Source: CALRQJ02 sp943370285
GTDB taxonomy: Bacteria; Bacteroidota; Bacteroidia; Chitinophagales; Chitinophagaceae
Assembly (NCBI GenBank): GCA_943370285.1
Contig: CALRQJ020000009.1
Span: forward strand, 119,277 to 183,276
DNA: 64,000 nt
Reading direction: 5' to 3'
The notes under the pieces are model-generated. The model was not told the origin of the DNA. It made no database searches and saw only the letters and a list, made by a program, of their open reading frames with translations. Every line of letters starts with the position of its first letter. Position 1 is the stretch's first letter. Below are positions 7,347 through 18,300 of the stretch, piece by piece. Position numbers and translations under genes: made by a program.

Positions 7347-9272
7347 ATGACTAGTTACGATTATATCATCTGGATACTTATTTTACCACTCACCAGTTTT
7401 TTGTTATTGGGTTTGTGGGGTAAAAAATATCTTTCAGGAGCAGCAGGTGCAATTGGTACATTATCGTTAGCAGGCACAGCACTTTTATCAATTTATACAG
7501 CATATCAATATTTTTTTATTGATGGAAAAGCAGATGGTGTCTATCAAAAAATAACAGCATTAAAATATAACTGGCTATCATTTTCTCCCGGGGTAAGTAT
7601 TGATATGGGTATACTGATTGATAGTATTTCTGTCATGATGTTGTTGGTAGTGAGTTTGGTTTCTTTAATGGTTCATCTTTTTAGCTTGTGGTATATGAAA
7701 GGTGAAGAACGTTTTGCTACTTATTATTCTTATTTATCACTGTTTACTTTCTCCATGTTGAGTTTGGTCTTAGCGACTAATATTTTTCAGTTGTACATGT
7801 TTTGGGAGTTGGTAGGCGTTTCTTCATTTTTATTAATTGGTTATTATTTCGACAAACCGGCTGCAGTTGCAGCTGCAAAAAAAGCATTTATCGTTACCCG
7901 TTTTGCTGATTTTGGATTTTTAATCGGCATCTTAATATTGGGCTTTAATGCTCAAACATTAGACATTGGTTTATTAATTGAAAAACTAACCAATGCACAA
8001 TCCACTGAATTTTTAACTGCAACCAGTGCGTCGTTCTTAGGTCTTTCGGCGCTTACTTGGGGTTTAATATTAATCTTCGTAGGTGGTGCAGGTAAATCTG
8101 CCATGTTTCCATTGCACATTTGGTTACCAGATGCCATGGAAGGCCCAACACCCGTTTCAGCATTAATTCATGCTGCCACTATGGTTGTAGCCGGTGTTTA
8201 CCTTGTTGCCAGATTATTTGGTATCTACAGTATGGATGAATTAGCCATGGATGTAGTGGCATATACAGGTATTATTTCTGCTGTTATTGCAGCTATTATT
8301 GCATGTACACAAACTGATATCAAAAGAGTATTGGCATATTCTACCATGTCTCAAATTGGTTACATGATGTTTGCTTTAGGTGTTTCGAGATATGGCGGCG
8401 AAAATGGATTAGGATTTACAGCTTCCATGTTTCACTTATTTACACATGCCTTTTTCAAATCATTATTATTCTTAGGTGCCGGTGCAGTTATTCATGCTGT
8501 GCATAGTAATCATATGCAGGATATGGGTGGATTAAGAAAGTTGCTACCCATTACACATATTACTTTTTTAATTGCTTGTTTGGCTATTGCAGGTGTACCA
8601 CCATTTGCAGGATTTTTTAGTAAAGAAGAAATTTTATTGGCTGCCTATCAAGAGAACTCGCTGATCTATGTTTTAGCCCTAATCACATCAGGAGTAACTG
8701 CATTCTACATGTTCCGCTTGTACTTTTCTATTTTCTGGCATAAAGCTAATCAACATCATTTGCATGGTGAGGGTAGTATAACAATGAAAGTCCCTTTGTT
8801 ATTTTTAGCCGCTTGTAGTATTGGTGCAGGTTTTATTCCGTTTGCTCATTACATCACTTCAGATGGCATTGCATTAACTACACATTTCGACATAGCATTT
8901 TCAGCATTACCGGTTGGCTTAGGCATTACAGGAATATTAGTGGCAGCTTGGCTGTATAAATCAGCCAATAGCAAACCAGATACTATTGCACAAACATTTG
9001 GCAGCTTGTACACAGCAGCACTCAAAAAATTCTACATAGATGAAATATACCTTTTCATTACGAAGAAAATAATTTTCGAATGTATTGGTAAGCCGGCAGC
9101 ATGGATTGATAAAAACATTATCGACGGCGCTGTTAATCTTTCTGCATTGGTAACAGAAAAAACCGCAGTTGCCATTAGAGGATTACAATCCGGAAAAGTA
9201 CAGCAATACGCATTGGTTTTCTTTGCAGGCATTATTGCAATGGCAGTACTATTCATTTATGTATGGCATTAA
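7347..9272 (+). CDS. nuoL: NADH-quinone oxidoreductase subunit L (antiporter-like)
   Basis: A 641-residue proton-pumping subunit at the distal end of the membrane arm. The antiporter core is recognisable from the conserved helix containing FWELVGVSSFLLIGYY, with its key Glu, then GGAGKSAMFPLHIWLPDAM with its Lys, then GPTPVSALIHAATMV. A C-terminal extension is consistent with the long lateral helix HL. The length is within the normal range (about 610-650). It belongs to the same operon as nuoM, 33 bases downstream. Confidence 0.97.
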   Translation: MTSYDYIIWILILPLTSFLLLGLWGKKYLSGAAGAIGTLSLAGTALLSIYTAYQYFFIDGKADGVYQKITALKYNWLSFSPGVSIDMGILIDSISVMMLLVVSLVSLMVHLFSLWYMKGEERFATYYSYLSLFTFSMLSLVLATNIFQLYMFWELVGVSSFLLIGYYFDKPAAVAAAKKAFIVTRFADFGFLIGILILGFNAQTLDIGLLIEKLTNAQSTEFLTATSASFLGLSALTWGLILIFVGGAGKSAMFPLHIWLPDAMEGPTPVSALIHAATMVVAGVYLVARLFGIYSMDELAMDVVAYTGIISAVIAAIIACTQTDIKRVLAYSTMSQIGYMMFALGVSRYGGENGLGFTASMFHLFTHAFFKSLLFLGAGAVIHAVHSNHMQDMGGLRKLLPITHITFLIACLAIAGVPPFAGFFSKEEILLAAYQENSLIYVLALITSGVTAFYMFRLYFSIFWHKANQHHLHGEGSITMKVPLLFLAACSIGAGFIPFAHYITSDGIALTTHFDIAFSALPVGLGITGILVAAWLYKSANSKPDTIAQTFGSLYTAALKKFYIDEIYLFITKKIIFECIGKPAAWIDKNIIDGAVNLSALVTEKTAVAIRGLQSGKVQQYALVFFAGIIAMAVLFIYVWH

Positions 9273-9305
9273 CAAAAAATGGGCAACCTTAAATATTAGT
9301 GACTC

Positions 9306-10799
9306 ATGAATCTATCCTTATTGCTACTACTACCTTTAATAACTGCAATTGCAGTTTTACTGGCAAAGGACAAACAAATTAAATGGATTGCTTTTACTGG
9401 CGCTGCCATCCAATTATTATTAAGCATCACTGTGCTAGTTTTATTTCAGCAAGAAAGAGCAGCTGGCAATACAGCGGCTATGTTATTTGAGCATAGCTAT
9501 ACTTGGTTTGCGCCACTACATATCAATTATCATATAGGTATTGATGGCATTTCAATTGCTATGATATTACTCACTGCAGCTGTTGTATTAGCAGGCATTT
9601 TGGTATCATGGAATCAAACAGAAAGAACAAAAGAATTTTTCTTTTTACTCCTATTCTTGAGTTTAGGAGCTTATGGATTCTTTATCTCCTTAGATTTATT
9701 CACCCTATTCTTCTTTTTAGAAATTGCTGTTATTCCTAAATTTTTATTAATTGGTATTTGGGGAAGCGGTAAAAAAGAATATAGTGCTATGAAATTAGCA
9801 CTGATGTTGATGGGTGGCTCTGCATTAGTTTTTGTTGGCTTAGTTGGATTGTACCTCAATACAACAACCGTAGATGGACAACACAGTTTCGATATTATGC
9901 AAATTGCACAAATGAATATTCCGGTGGCCGTGCAAAACATTTTCTTTCCATTTGCATTTGTAGGCTTTGGTATTTTCACTGCGCTATTTCCTTTTCATAC
10001 ATGGGTACCTGATGGTCACTCCTCCGCTCCTACTGCTGCCTCTATGTTTTTAGCAGGCATATCCATGAAACTTGGCGGCTATGGTTGCTTGAGGGTTGCT
10101 ACATTCTTAATGCCCGATGCCGCACATCAATACCAATGGATTATTATTTTACTATCTACCATTGCCATCATTTACGGTGCATTTGCTACTATGATGCAGA
10201 CGGATTTAAAATACATCAATGCCTACTCCTCTGTTAGTCATTGTGGTTTTGTTATACTCGGCATTGGCATGTTAAACCAAACATCCATCAATGGTGCGGT
10301 GATGCAGATGGTGTCTCACGGATTAATGACAGCCCTTTTCTTTGCCGCCATTGGTATGTTATATCAAAGAACACATACCAGATTAGTAGCACAATTGGGA
10401 GGATTATTAAAAGTGATGCCTTTCATTTCTACGGTCTTTGTTATAGCAGGTTTGTGTTCTTTAGGACTACCCGGATTTAGTGGCTTCACCGCAGAAATGA
10501 CGGTGTTTATGGGAGCTTGGCAAAACGCAGATCAATGGTACAGATTGGCTACCATTTTAGCTTGTGCTTCTATCGTTGTTACTGCTGTATATATTTTAAG
10601 AGCTACCGGAAAAACAGTAATGGGGCCAATCTCCAACCCATCTTTTAATACCTTAACCGACGCTAGTTGGAATGAAAAAATGGCAGCTTATTTATTATTT
10701 GCTGGTATTATCTTAATGGGTGTTGCTCCTTTTCTAATCACCACATTGCTGAATCCTGCTACTACAATCATCACCAATAAATTAACCGTATTACCATAA
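9306..10799 (+). CDS. nuoM: NADH-quinone oxidoreductase subunit M (antiporter-like)
   Basis: A 497-residue proton-pumping membrane subunit with about 14 helices. The family blocks HIGIDGISIAMILL, FFFLEIAVIPKFLLIGIWG (with the key Glu) and FPFHTWVPDGHSSAPTAASM are present. The NuoM-typical MQTDLKYINAYSSVSHCGFV segment separates it from NuoL. It lies 33 bases after nuoL and 34 bases before nuoN. Confidence 0.97.
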   Translation: MNLSLLLLLPLITAIAVLLAKDKQIKWIAFTGAAIQLLLSITVLVLFQQERAAGNTAAMLFEHSYTWFAPLHINYHIGIDGISIAMILLTAAVVLAGILVSWNQTERTKEFFFLLLFLSLGAYGFFISLDLFTLFFFLEIAVIPKFLLIGIWGSGKKEYSAMKLALMLMGGSALVFVGLVGLYLNTTTVDGQHSFDIMQIAQMNIPVAVQNIFFPFAFVGFGIFTALFPFHTWVPDGHSSAPTAASMFLAGISMKLGGYGCLRVATFLMPDAAHQYQWIIILLSTIAIIYGAFATMMQTDLKYINAYSSVSHCGFVILGIGMLNQTSINGAVMQMVSHGLMTALFFAAIGMLYQRTHTRLVAQLGGLLKVMPFISTVFVIAGLCSLGLPGFSGFTAEMTVFMGAWQNADQWYRLATILACASIVVTAVYILRATGKTVMGPISNPSFNTLTDASWNEKMAAYLLFAGIILMGVAPFLITTLLNPATTIITNKLTVLP

Positions 10800-10833
10800 A
10801 CAATCGGGCTGCAAATGCCATCAACTTCTAATT

Positions 10834-12246
10834 ATGTTAACAGATTTGTTGATTTTGATGAAACAAGAAATGGTACTGACAGGTATCATCTTCATGCTAT
10901 TACTAATTAAGGTCGGAAGTAAGGAATGGGCCAATGAACAACTGTTGAACGTAGTTCAAATATTGTTACTTATTAATTTATTGAGTGGCTTTTTCTTCGC
11001 TACCGAAGGAAAATTATTTGGTGATATGTTTAAAACAGATGCACTCATCACTTTACAAAAAAATATACTCAATATAGGAACTTACATCATTTCTTTATTG
11101 GCTTACAGTTGGTTGAAAGAACATAAACATGCACTAGAATTTTATGTATTGCTATTGTGTACCTTATTGGGAATGTTTTTTATGTTGAGCAGTGCCAATT
11201 TGTTAATCTTCTATATTGGCTTAGAACTTTCGACTATTCCGTTAGCTGCATTGGCCAATTTTGATTTGGAGAAAAAACAATCTTCAGAAGCAGCGATGAA
11301 AATGATTATCAGCTCCGCATTTTCATCCGGTCTTTTACTAATGGGCATTTCATTTATCTATGGCACAACCGGCAGTTTAGATTTTGCAGGCATTACAGCA
11401 GGTTTAACTAATAGTCCGCTTCAAATATTTGCTTTCATTTTATTATTGGCTGGATTTGCCTTTAAAATTTCTGCTGTTCCATTTCACTTATGGACTGCAG
11501 ATGTGTATCAAGGAGCTCCTATCGCCGTTACTGCATATTTATCTGTTATTTCAAAAGCAGCCGTATTGTTTGTTTTTGTAACGGTATTATTTACCGTGTT
11601 TAAACCTATGGCTGATACTTGGTATTTTATGGTGATGGTACTGAGTATGCTAACGATTGTAGTAGGTAATCTATTCGCAATTAGACAAGAGAATATCAAA
11701 CGTTTCTTAGCCTTTTCATCCATTGCACAAGTTGGTTTTATATTAATCGGTATAGCCGGAACTTCAACACAAAGTGTTGCAACAGTTATTTATTTTTTGT
11801 TGATTTATATCTTTTCTAACCTCGCTGCATTTGGTGTTATCGCAGTGGTGAGTGCTGCCACGGGCAGAGAAAACATTGCAGATTTTAAGGGGTTTTACAA
11901 AACTAATCCTGTTCTAAGTTGGACCTTGGCGATTGCATTATTCTCCTTAGCAGGAGTGCCGCCAACTGCGGGTTTCTTTGGAAAATTCTTTTTACTGTTT
12001 GCAGGTGCAACAAAAGGGCATTACATGTTTTTAGTTATAGCTGCGCTGAATATGGTAATTTCTTTATTCTATTATTTAAAGATTGTAAAAGCCATGTTCA
12101 TGGATGCCAATGAGCAACCCATTACTAAAATCAGTATTCCTGCTTTGCCGGGTTTAGGCTTAGCCATTTGTACCATCGGCATTGTAATTACAGGCTTATT
12201 CAGTTGGATATACGATTACATCTTTTCTTTAAGCTCAAACTTATAA
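10834..12246 (+). CDS. nuoN: NADH-quinone oxidoreductase subunit N (antiporter-like)
   Basis: A 470-residue proton-pumping membrane subunit. The NuoN signature FKISAVPFHLWTADVYQGAP is at about residue 210, preceded by the YIGLELSTIPLAALA helix with its conserved Glu. RQENIKRFLAFSSIAQVGFI follows. It is the last recognisable complex I gene; an uncharacterised small gene starts 10 bases after its stop. Confidence 0.97.
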   Translation: MLTDLLILMKQEMVLTGIIFMLLLIKVGSKEWANEQLLNVVQILLLINLLSGFFFATEGKLFGDMFKTDALITLQKNILNIGTYIISLLAYSWLKEHKHALEFYVLLLCTLLGMFFMLSSANLLIFYIGLELSTIPLAALANFDLEKKQSSEAAMKMIISSAFSSGLLLMGISFIYGTTGSLDFAGITAGLTNSPLQIFAFILLLAGFAFKISAVPFHLWTADVYQGAPIAVTAYLSVISKAAVLFVFVTVLFTVFKPMADTWYFMVMVLSMLTIVVGNLFAIRQENIKRFLAFSSIAQVGFILIGIAGTSTQSVATVIYFLLIYIFSNLAAFGVIAVVSAATGRENIADFKGFYKTNPVLSWTLAIALFSLAGVPPTAGFFGKFFLLFAGATKGHYMFLVIAALNMVISLFYYLKIVKAMFMDANEQPITKISIPALPGLGLAICTIGIVITGLFSWIYDYIFSLSSNL

Positions 12247-12256
12247 CCTAACTATC

Positions 12257-12631
12257 ATGGCTATCAATAAGAATCATGAATTTGAAGAATTAAATGGTGT
12301 TAAATGTGCCATTGTAGAAAAAAATGCCAATGCAGATAGAGTAGCTTTTTTACAACCATTACTCAATTACAATGGATTTACAGTTGTAGTCGTTGCATCG
12401 CCACCGCCCAAAGCAGCTGCGGCCCCGGCAGCAACTGATACAGCGGTTACCAATGTAGTTGAGGCGCCAAAAACATACACTATTGGTGTTACAGATGTAA
12501 TGTTCAATGCTACAAATGCAATATTTGGAAGATTATTAAAAACACCAATCGGCCATTTCGTTACTTTAGCATATTGGCAACAAAAAGAAGTAGAAGCTCA
12601 TGATGAGATTCCTTATTATGATAATAAATGA
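12257..12631 (+). CDS. Uncharacterised 124-residue protein at the end of the complex I operon
   Basis: I do not recognise a named domain. The first half (residues 6-50) is an alpha/beta-like segment with NHEFEELNGVKCAIVEKNA and GFTVVVVASPPPK. A Pro/Ala/Thr-rich linker (about 49-70) follows, then a C-terminal segment with GVTDVMFNATNAIFGRLLKT and an acidic tail, DEIPYYDNK. There is no signal peptide or membrane helix. It starts 10 bases after nuoN and precedes the operon terminator, so it is very probably co-transcribed with complex I. An assembly or stability role is possible but is only inferred from position. Confidence 0.8.
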   Translation: MAINKNHEFEELNGVKCAIVEKNANADRVAFLQPLLNYNGFTVVVVASPPPKAAAAPAATDTAVTNVVEAPKTYTIGVTDVMFNATNAIFGRLLKTPIGHFVTLAYWQQKEVEAHDEIPYYDNK

Positions 12632-12632
12632 C

Positions 12633-12668
12633 AAAAAAAATCCCGATGCATCACATCGGGATTTTTTT
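12633..12668. terminator. Bidirectional rho-independent terminator
   Basis: The arms ATCCCGATG (12640-12648) and CATCGGGAT (12654-12662) enclose a 5-base loop. A-tract and T-tract flanks on either side extend the stem and serve as the U-tract on both strands. It sits between the convergent nuo operon (plus) and the S9 peptidase gene (minus) and probably ends both. Confidence 0.9.
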
Positions 12669-12686
12669 GTAAATAGCAATTGGAAA

Positions 12687-15101
12687 TTACTTCGCATTTT
12701 TAACATACTTGTTCAGCCATTCATTTTGCTCCCATAACATGTGCAAAAGGTTTTCCTTGCCTCTGTAGCTGTGAGCCTCATAAGGTAGAAAAACAAATCT
12801 TACCGTACCTCCATGTCCTTTGATGGCATTAAACAAACGTTCACTATTGATGGGAAATGTGCCGGGATTATCGTCACTATCACCATGAATCAACAAAATA
12901 GGTGTTTTGATTTTATCGGCATAGCTGAATGGACTCATATCATAATATAATTTTGGAGCTTGCCAATAAGTTCTGTCCTCTCCTTGAAAACCAAATGGTG
13001 TAAGCGTCCTATTGTAAGCACCACTTCTAGCAATACCTGCTTTAAACAAATTAGTATGCGACAATAAATGAGCGGTCATAAAAGCGCCATAACTATGTCC
13101 GCCAACTGCTACTCTATTTTTATCTCCTACCCCCATTTCACTCAACGTATTAATAGCAGCTTCGGCATTTAATTTCAATTGCTCAATAAAATTATCATTA
13201 GGCTTTGCATCTGCATTAGCCGCAACTATCGGCATTTCTGCATTATCTAAAACTGCGTAACCTTGTGTTACCCAAAATATAGCAGAACCCCAACTTAGCG
13301 TAGTAAAACGATCTTTACTGCCCCTTACTTGTGCCGCATCAGCTGCGCTGTTAAACTCTCTAGGATAAGCCCACATATACACCGGTAATGGGCCGTCCTT
13401 TTCTTTATTGTAACCTTTTGGCAAATACAAATCACCTGTTAAATCAACACCATCTGCTCTTTTGTATTTTATTTTTTCTTTGGTGATGCCTTCCAATCCG
13501 GGGTAAGGATTTGCAAAATTTGTAATCTGCCGATCTGCCATTCTTAACATCAATTGTTTGATGTAAAAATTAGGCACTTCTTTTTGCGACTCTCTTCTGG
13601 TAAGTAATGTTAACTGCTTGGCGTCAATTACATCAACTACATATTCATAACTACCTTCTGCACAACGCCAAATAATATCATTCTTTTTTGTAGCTAAATC
13701 AAACTTTGATAAAAAAGGCAAATCGCCTTTCACAGATGCACCTGTGGTATTGTTCATTAACAATCTCGTGCCATTTTCAATCAATGCAATAACACTTCGT
13801 CCAAAAATATTCTTAACTCTAACCGGCACACCGGGGTTACTGTAAGCATCTGTAGTATTGCGTTCGAACAAAGTTTCTACAGCACCGGTGCTTGGTGTAT
13901 ATCGACTTACTCTTGCTAACTGCTTACCCTGCAATCCTTCATTTAACCAAGCAAAATTTTCGTTACCCCAACTAATACCACGAAAACGCATACTAGTTTT
14001 CAATAACTCTTTTGCTTGTCCGTTAAATGGTGCAGCTAATGCATATACCGCATCACGATAGGTGGCTTTATTTTTAATCAACCCACTATCCAAAGGCGAA
14101 GCCCAATAAACTGTTGCAGCTTCATCATCTCTCCAATTGTATCCTCTCGTTACATTTTGTACATTATCAAATCCTGAGGGTTGTGTTTCGGCAGAAGGCA
14201 ATTCAGCCAACTGCTTTATTAATCGGCCGGTTAAATCAGTAATTGCAACAGTTGTTGGAAAACCATTTACCGGAACTAGATAGGAAAACGGCTTCCGAAT
14301 GGTTGTGATGAGTAAATATTTTTTATCCGGGCTAACATTGATATCTCCATAAATGGCAGGCTTACCTAACTTTATCTCTGCGTCATCTTTATGCAAGATC
14401 AGTTGAGAAGTTGCCATAAACTCAAATAGTTGCTCATCATACGGTGATTTGATTAAATCCTGATAAGTACGGCTAGGTGCTGCTTTGCCGATATTTTGTT
14501 GCACTGTAGGGCCTTTAGGTGTAATAGGCTTTTTAGGAGCACTAGATGGCAACTTAGTAGCAGCTTGGTATAAAATCACATCATCATGAACCCAAGTATA
14601 AGCTCCACCTAATGTGGCATTCAAAGCCTGCTTATTAATTTTCTTCGCAGTTTGCGTAGCAACATCAATTAGATATAAATCAACTCTATTGGCTGAGGTA
14701 TGGGTAAATGCAATTTTTGTTTCTGAAGGACTCCAGCTTACTCCTGCCGCTAATAAACCTGCAGGTAATCCTTTAACAGGATACTCCTTATTGGTTTTGA
14801 TATTTTTTAAAATAAAATTGTTGATGAAAATCTGTCTGCTCGGCGAAAAATTGTTTGGATTTAATCTTAAACCCGCCACTCTAATTTCCGGCTGCCCCAA
14901 TTCTTCTACTGTGGGGTATGAGTTTCTTTCACTCAGTAACATCCATTCAGCTTTGCCATCAATACTTACGGCCGGCGTTGGCTTGGCTAATAATAAATCT
15001 GCAATAGCTTTAGGTGGTGTTTGATAAGTGGCATCATCTTGTGCCTGAACTGCGGTAAAAAATACCGCTAACGATAAAACGAAAAGCAATAGTTTTCTCA
15101 T
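12687..15101 (-). CDS. Secreted prolyl-oligopeptidase-family (S9) serine peptidase, glutamyl-endopeptidase-like
   Basis: An 804-residue exported peptidase. The signal peptide is MRKLLLFVLSLAVFFTAVQA (residues 1-20). The first two thirds form a beta-propeller-like domain, followed by an alpha/beta-hydrolase domain. The triad is visible: Ser670 in GGHSYGAF, Asp743 in HGDSDDN, and His777 in PYEAHSYRG. The ARSGAYNRTLTPFGFQ and YWQAPKLYYDMSPF blocks resemble the S9D glutamyl endopeptidase (CGEP) branch more than dipeptidyl peptidase IV. There is no T9SS sorting domain, so a periplasmic or membrane-associated location is likely. It follows nifJ on the same strand after 207 bases and may have its own promoter. 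Confidence 0.9.
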   Translation of the reverse strand: MRKLLLFVLSLAVFFTAVQAQDDATYQTPPKAIADLLLAKPTPAVSIDGKAEWMLLSERNSYPTVEELGQPEIRVAGLRLNPNNFSPSRQIFINNFILKNIKTNKEYPVKGLPAGLLAAGVSWSPSETKIAFTHTSANRVDLYLIDVATQTAKKINKQALNATLGGAYTWVHDDVILYQAATKLPSSAPKKPITPKGPTVQQNIGKAAPSRTYQDLIKSPYDEQLFEFMATSQLILHKDDAEIKLGKPAIYGDINVSPDKKYLLITTIRKPFSYLVPVNGFPTTVAITDLTGRLIKQLAELPSAETQPSGFDNVQNVTRGYNWRDDEAATVYWASPLDSGLIKNKATYRDAVYALAAPFNGQAKELLKTSMRFRGISWGNENFAWLNEGLQGKQLARVSRYTPSTGAVETLFERNTTDAYSNPGVPVRVKNIFGRSVIALIENGTRLLMNNTTGASVKGDLPFLSKFDLATKKNDIIWRCAEGSYEYVVDVIDAKQLTLLTRRESQKEVPNFYIKQLMLRMADRQITNFANPYPGLEGITKEKIKYKRADGVDLTGDLYLPKGYNKEKDGPLPVYMWAYPREFNSAADAAQVRGSKDRFTTLSWGSAIFWVTQGYAVLDNAEMPIVAANADAKPNDNFIEQLKLNAEAAINTLSEMGVGDKNRVAVGGHSYGAFMTAHLLSHTNLFKAGIARSGAYNRTLTPFGFQGEDRTYWQAPKLYYDMSPFSYADKIKTPILLIHGDSDDNPGTFPINSERLFNAIKGHGGTVRFVFLPYEAHSYRGKENLLHMLWEQNEWLNKYVKNAK

Positions 15102-15308
15102 GTTTACAATAGTTTGATGCTAAAGGTAAACACAGTAAAGCCATAATATTACAATACCAGTAAAAATCAGTTTAAAACAGGTGTAAGCACAAAAAAGAGG
15201 TTATCTGTAAAGTGCAAAACAGCTAAACTTTCAACCTAAAAGCACTGCATTCATCACCAACAATTACAGACAACCTTCTTTTTCATTTTCAACAGCAAAA
15301 AACAATCA

Positions 15309-18300
15309 TTAGAGGCCTTTTAATGTTTCTAAGCGCTCCCATTTACTAACTGTAGCTTCTTCTGCTTGATGTAGAAAACGTTCAGCTAATTCAGGGTCTT
15401 TTGCTTTGATAACATTGAAGCGATTTTCGTGATACATGAATTCACTTAATGCGATAGATGGTTCTTTTGAATCAACTACAAATCTTTGTCCTCTTGGTTT
15501 TAAAGGATTATAGTGGAATAGTGGCCAGTAGCCAGATTTTACAGCAAAATCTTGTTCAGCAGCACCATGAGCCATATCTATACCATGAGCAATACAATGG
15601 CTGTAGGCAATAATTAATGATGGACCGGGATATGCCTCTGCTTCTAAAATGGTTCTTACCGTATGCATATCATTACCACCCATGGCAATTTGTGCTACAT
15701 ATGCAGTACCGTGAGCTATAGCCTGCATTGCTAAATCTTTTTTCCCGGTTGTTTTACCATTGACTGAAAACTTAGCACTTGAACCGAGTGGTGTAGATTT
15801 TGATTTTTGTCCGCCGGTATTGGAATACACTTCCGTATCCAAAACCATAATATTGATATTTTCTCCGGTAGAAAGTACATGGTCTAATCCTCCGTAACCT
15901 ATATCATAAGCCCAACCATCACCACCAATAATCCAAACAGATTTTTCAGCCAGAAAATCGGCTAAGTGATACAAGTTATGAGCTGCTACAGATTTCATAG
16001 TGCTCAATCTGTTTTTCAATTCACCAATCATGTCATGCTTATCATGAATTTCAGCTTCGGTCAACTCAGGGGCAGCAATAATTTTATCTACTAAGTCTTC
16101 TCCAACAAATGGCCTTAATTCATCCAAAAGGTGCAAAGCAATTTCTTTCTTTTTATCATTGGCCATTTTTATACCTAATCCAAACTCAGCATTATCTTCA
16201 AACAAAGAGTTTGCCCATGCCGGACCTACACCGTCTTTATTTTTTGTCCATGGTGTGGTAGGCAAATTACCACCGAAGATGGAAGAACAACCTGTTGCAT
16301 TAGCCACAATCATTTTCTCTCCAAATAATTGTGTCAATAATTTTAGATAAGGCGTTTCTCCACAACCGGCACAAGCACCGGAAAACTCAAATAAGGGTTG
16401 AAAGAATTGTGAGCCTTTCACCGTATTTCTATTCACCCTTGAACGATCAACTTCGGGCAAATCCAAGAAGTAATCCCAATTGGCTTTTTCTTGTTCTTGA
16501 ATATCAGTTTTATCGAACATATTAATGGCCTTATGTCCTGCATCTGTTTTGCTAGTAATAGGACAATACTCCACACATAATGTACAGCCGGTGCAATCTT
16601 CAGTAGACACTTGTAAAGTATAGGCTTCTGTTTCTTTATTCCATTCTTTACCAATTGGATCTACATGTTTAAAACCGGCAGGTGCATTTTCTAATAATGC
16701 TTTATCGTATACTTTAGGACGAATAGCAGCATGCGGACAAATCAAGAAACACTTACCGCACTGTGTGCATAAATCTGCATCCCAAACTGGTACAGCATCG
16801 GCAATATTTCTTTTCTCCCATTTAGTAGTACCGCTTGGGAAAGTACCATCAACCGGAAAAGCACTTACCGGTAAATCATCTCCTTCTCCAGCAATAATTT
16901 TACCCAATACGCCTTTTACAAAACTATCTGCATCACCATTTATTCCTTCATCTTGTGGTCTTGTTCCAACAGTATATTTACTGTAATCAATTTCATACAA
17001 TTCCTCTAATGTTTCATCAACGGCATGATAATTTTTCTGCACTATCGCATCTCCTTTTTTCCAATAAGTATCGTAAATAGCTTCTTTAATTTTTGCTATA
17101 GCATCTGCCTTAGGCAATACATTACTAATAGCAAAAAAGCAAGTTTGTAAAATAGTATTGATTCTATTGCCCATGCCAGTTTGCTTAGCAACCGTGTAGG
17201 CATTAATAGCGTAGAACTTTATTTTTTTGTGAATGATCTCTTGCTGAATATTAGCTGGCAATTTTTCCCATACTTCATCTTTATCATACGGAGCATTCAA
17301 TAAGAATGTAGCACCCATCGCCGCATCTTTCAGAATATCGTACTTGAATAAATAATTGAAGTGATGACAAGCCACAAAATTGGCTGAGTTAATTAAATAA
17401 GTAGAGCGAATTGGATTTGCACCAAACCGCAAATGTGAAGCTGTTAATGATCCTGATTTTTTAGAATCGTACACAAAATAACCCTGCACATAATAATCTG
17501 TTTTTTCACCAATGATTTTGATAGAGTTTTTATTAGCACTTACCGTACCATCAGCACCTAATCCAAAAAATAAACCTCTAAACTTATGCTGTGCATCAAG
17601 ATTAAATGCTTTATCGTAGGTTAAACTATGATGCGTAACATCGTCATCTATACCAACTGTAAAGTGATTTTTAGGTTTTTCATGTTGCATTTCTGCATAC
17701 ACCGCTTTAACCATAGCCGGTGTAAATTCTTTTGACGACAAACCGTAACGACCACCAATCACATGAGCATGATGGTTCTCCTGCAATTCGTTAAGCACAT
17801 TTACTACATCCATATAAAGCGGCTCGGCCATGCTATTTGGCTCTTTGCAACGATCTAAAACTGCTATTTGCTTTACAGTTGTAGGTAATGCAGCAATAAA
17901 TGCTTCCATATCAAACGGACGATACAATCGTACACTAATCATCCCTACTTTTTCGCCATCATTATTTAAATAATCAACAGTTTCTTGTACGGCACCACTA
18001 CCAGAACCCATGATGATAATTACCCTATCTGCTTCAGGATGACCATAATAATCAAACAAATGATATTGTCTGCCTGTCAGCGATGCAAACTTATCCATAG
18101 CAGCTTGTACCATACCTGGCACTGCTTCAAAATATGGATTAGCAGCTTCTCTGTTTTGGAAATACACATCTGGATTTTGCGCTGTACCACGAATGAAAGG
18201 ATTATCAGGTGATAAAGCCCTATCTCTATGTGCATTAATCATATCCATATCAATCATCGCTTCAATCACTTCATCACTTACTACTTCAACAGCCGATAAT

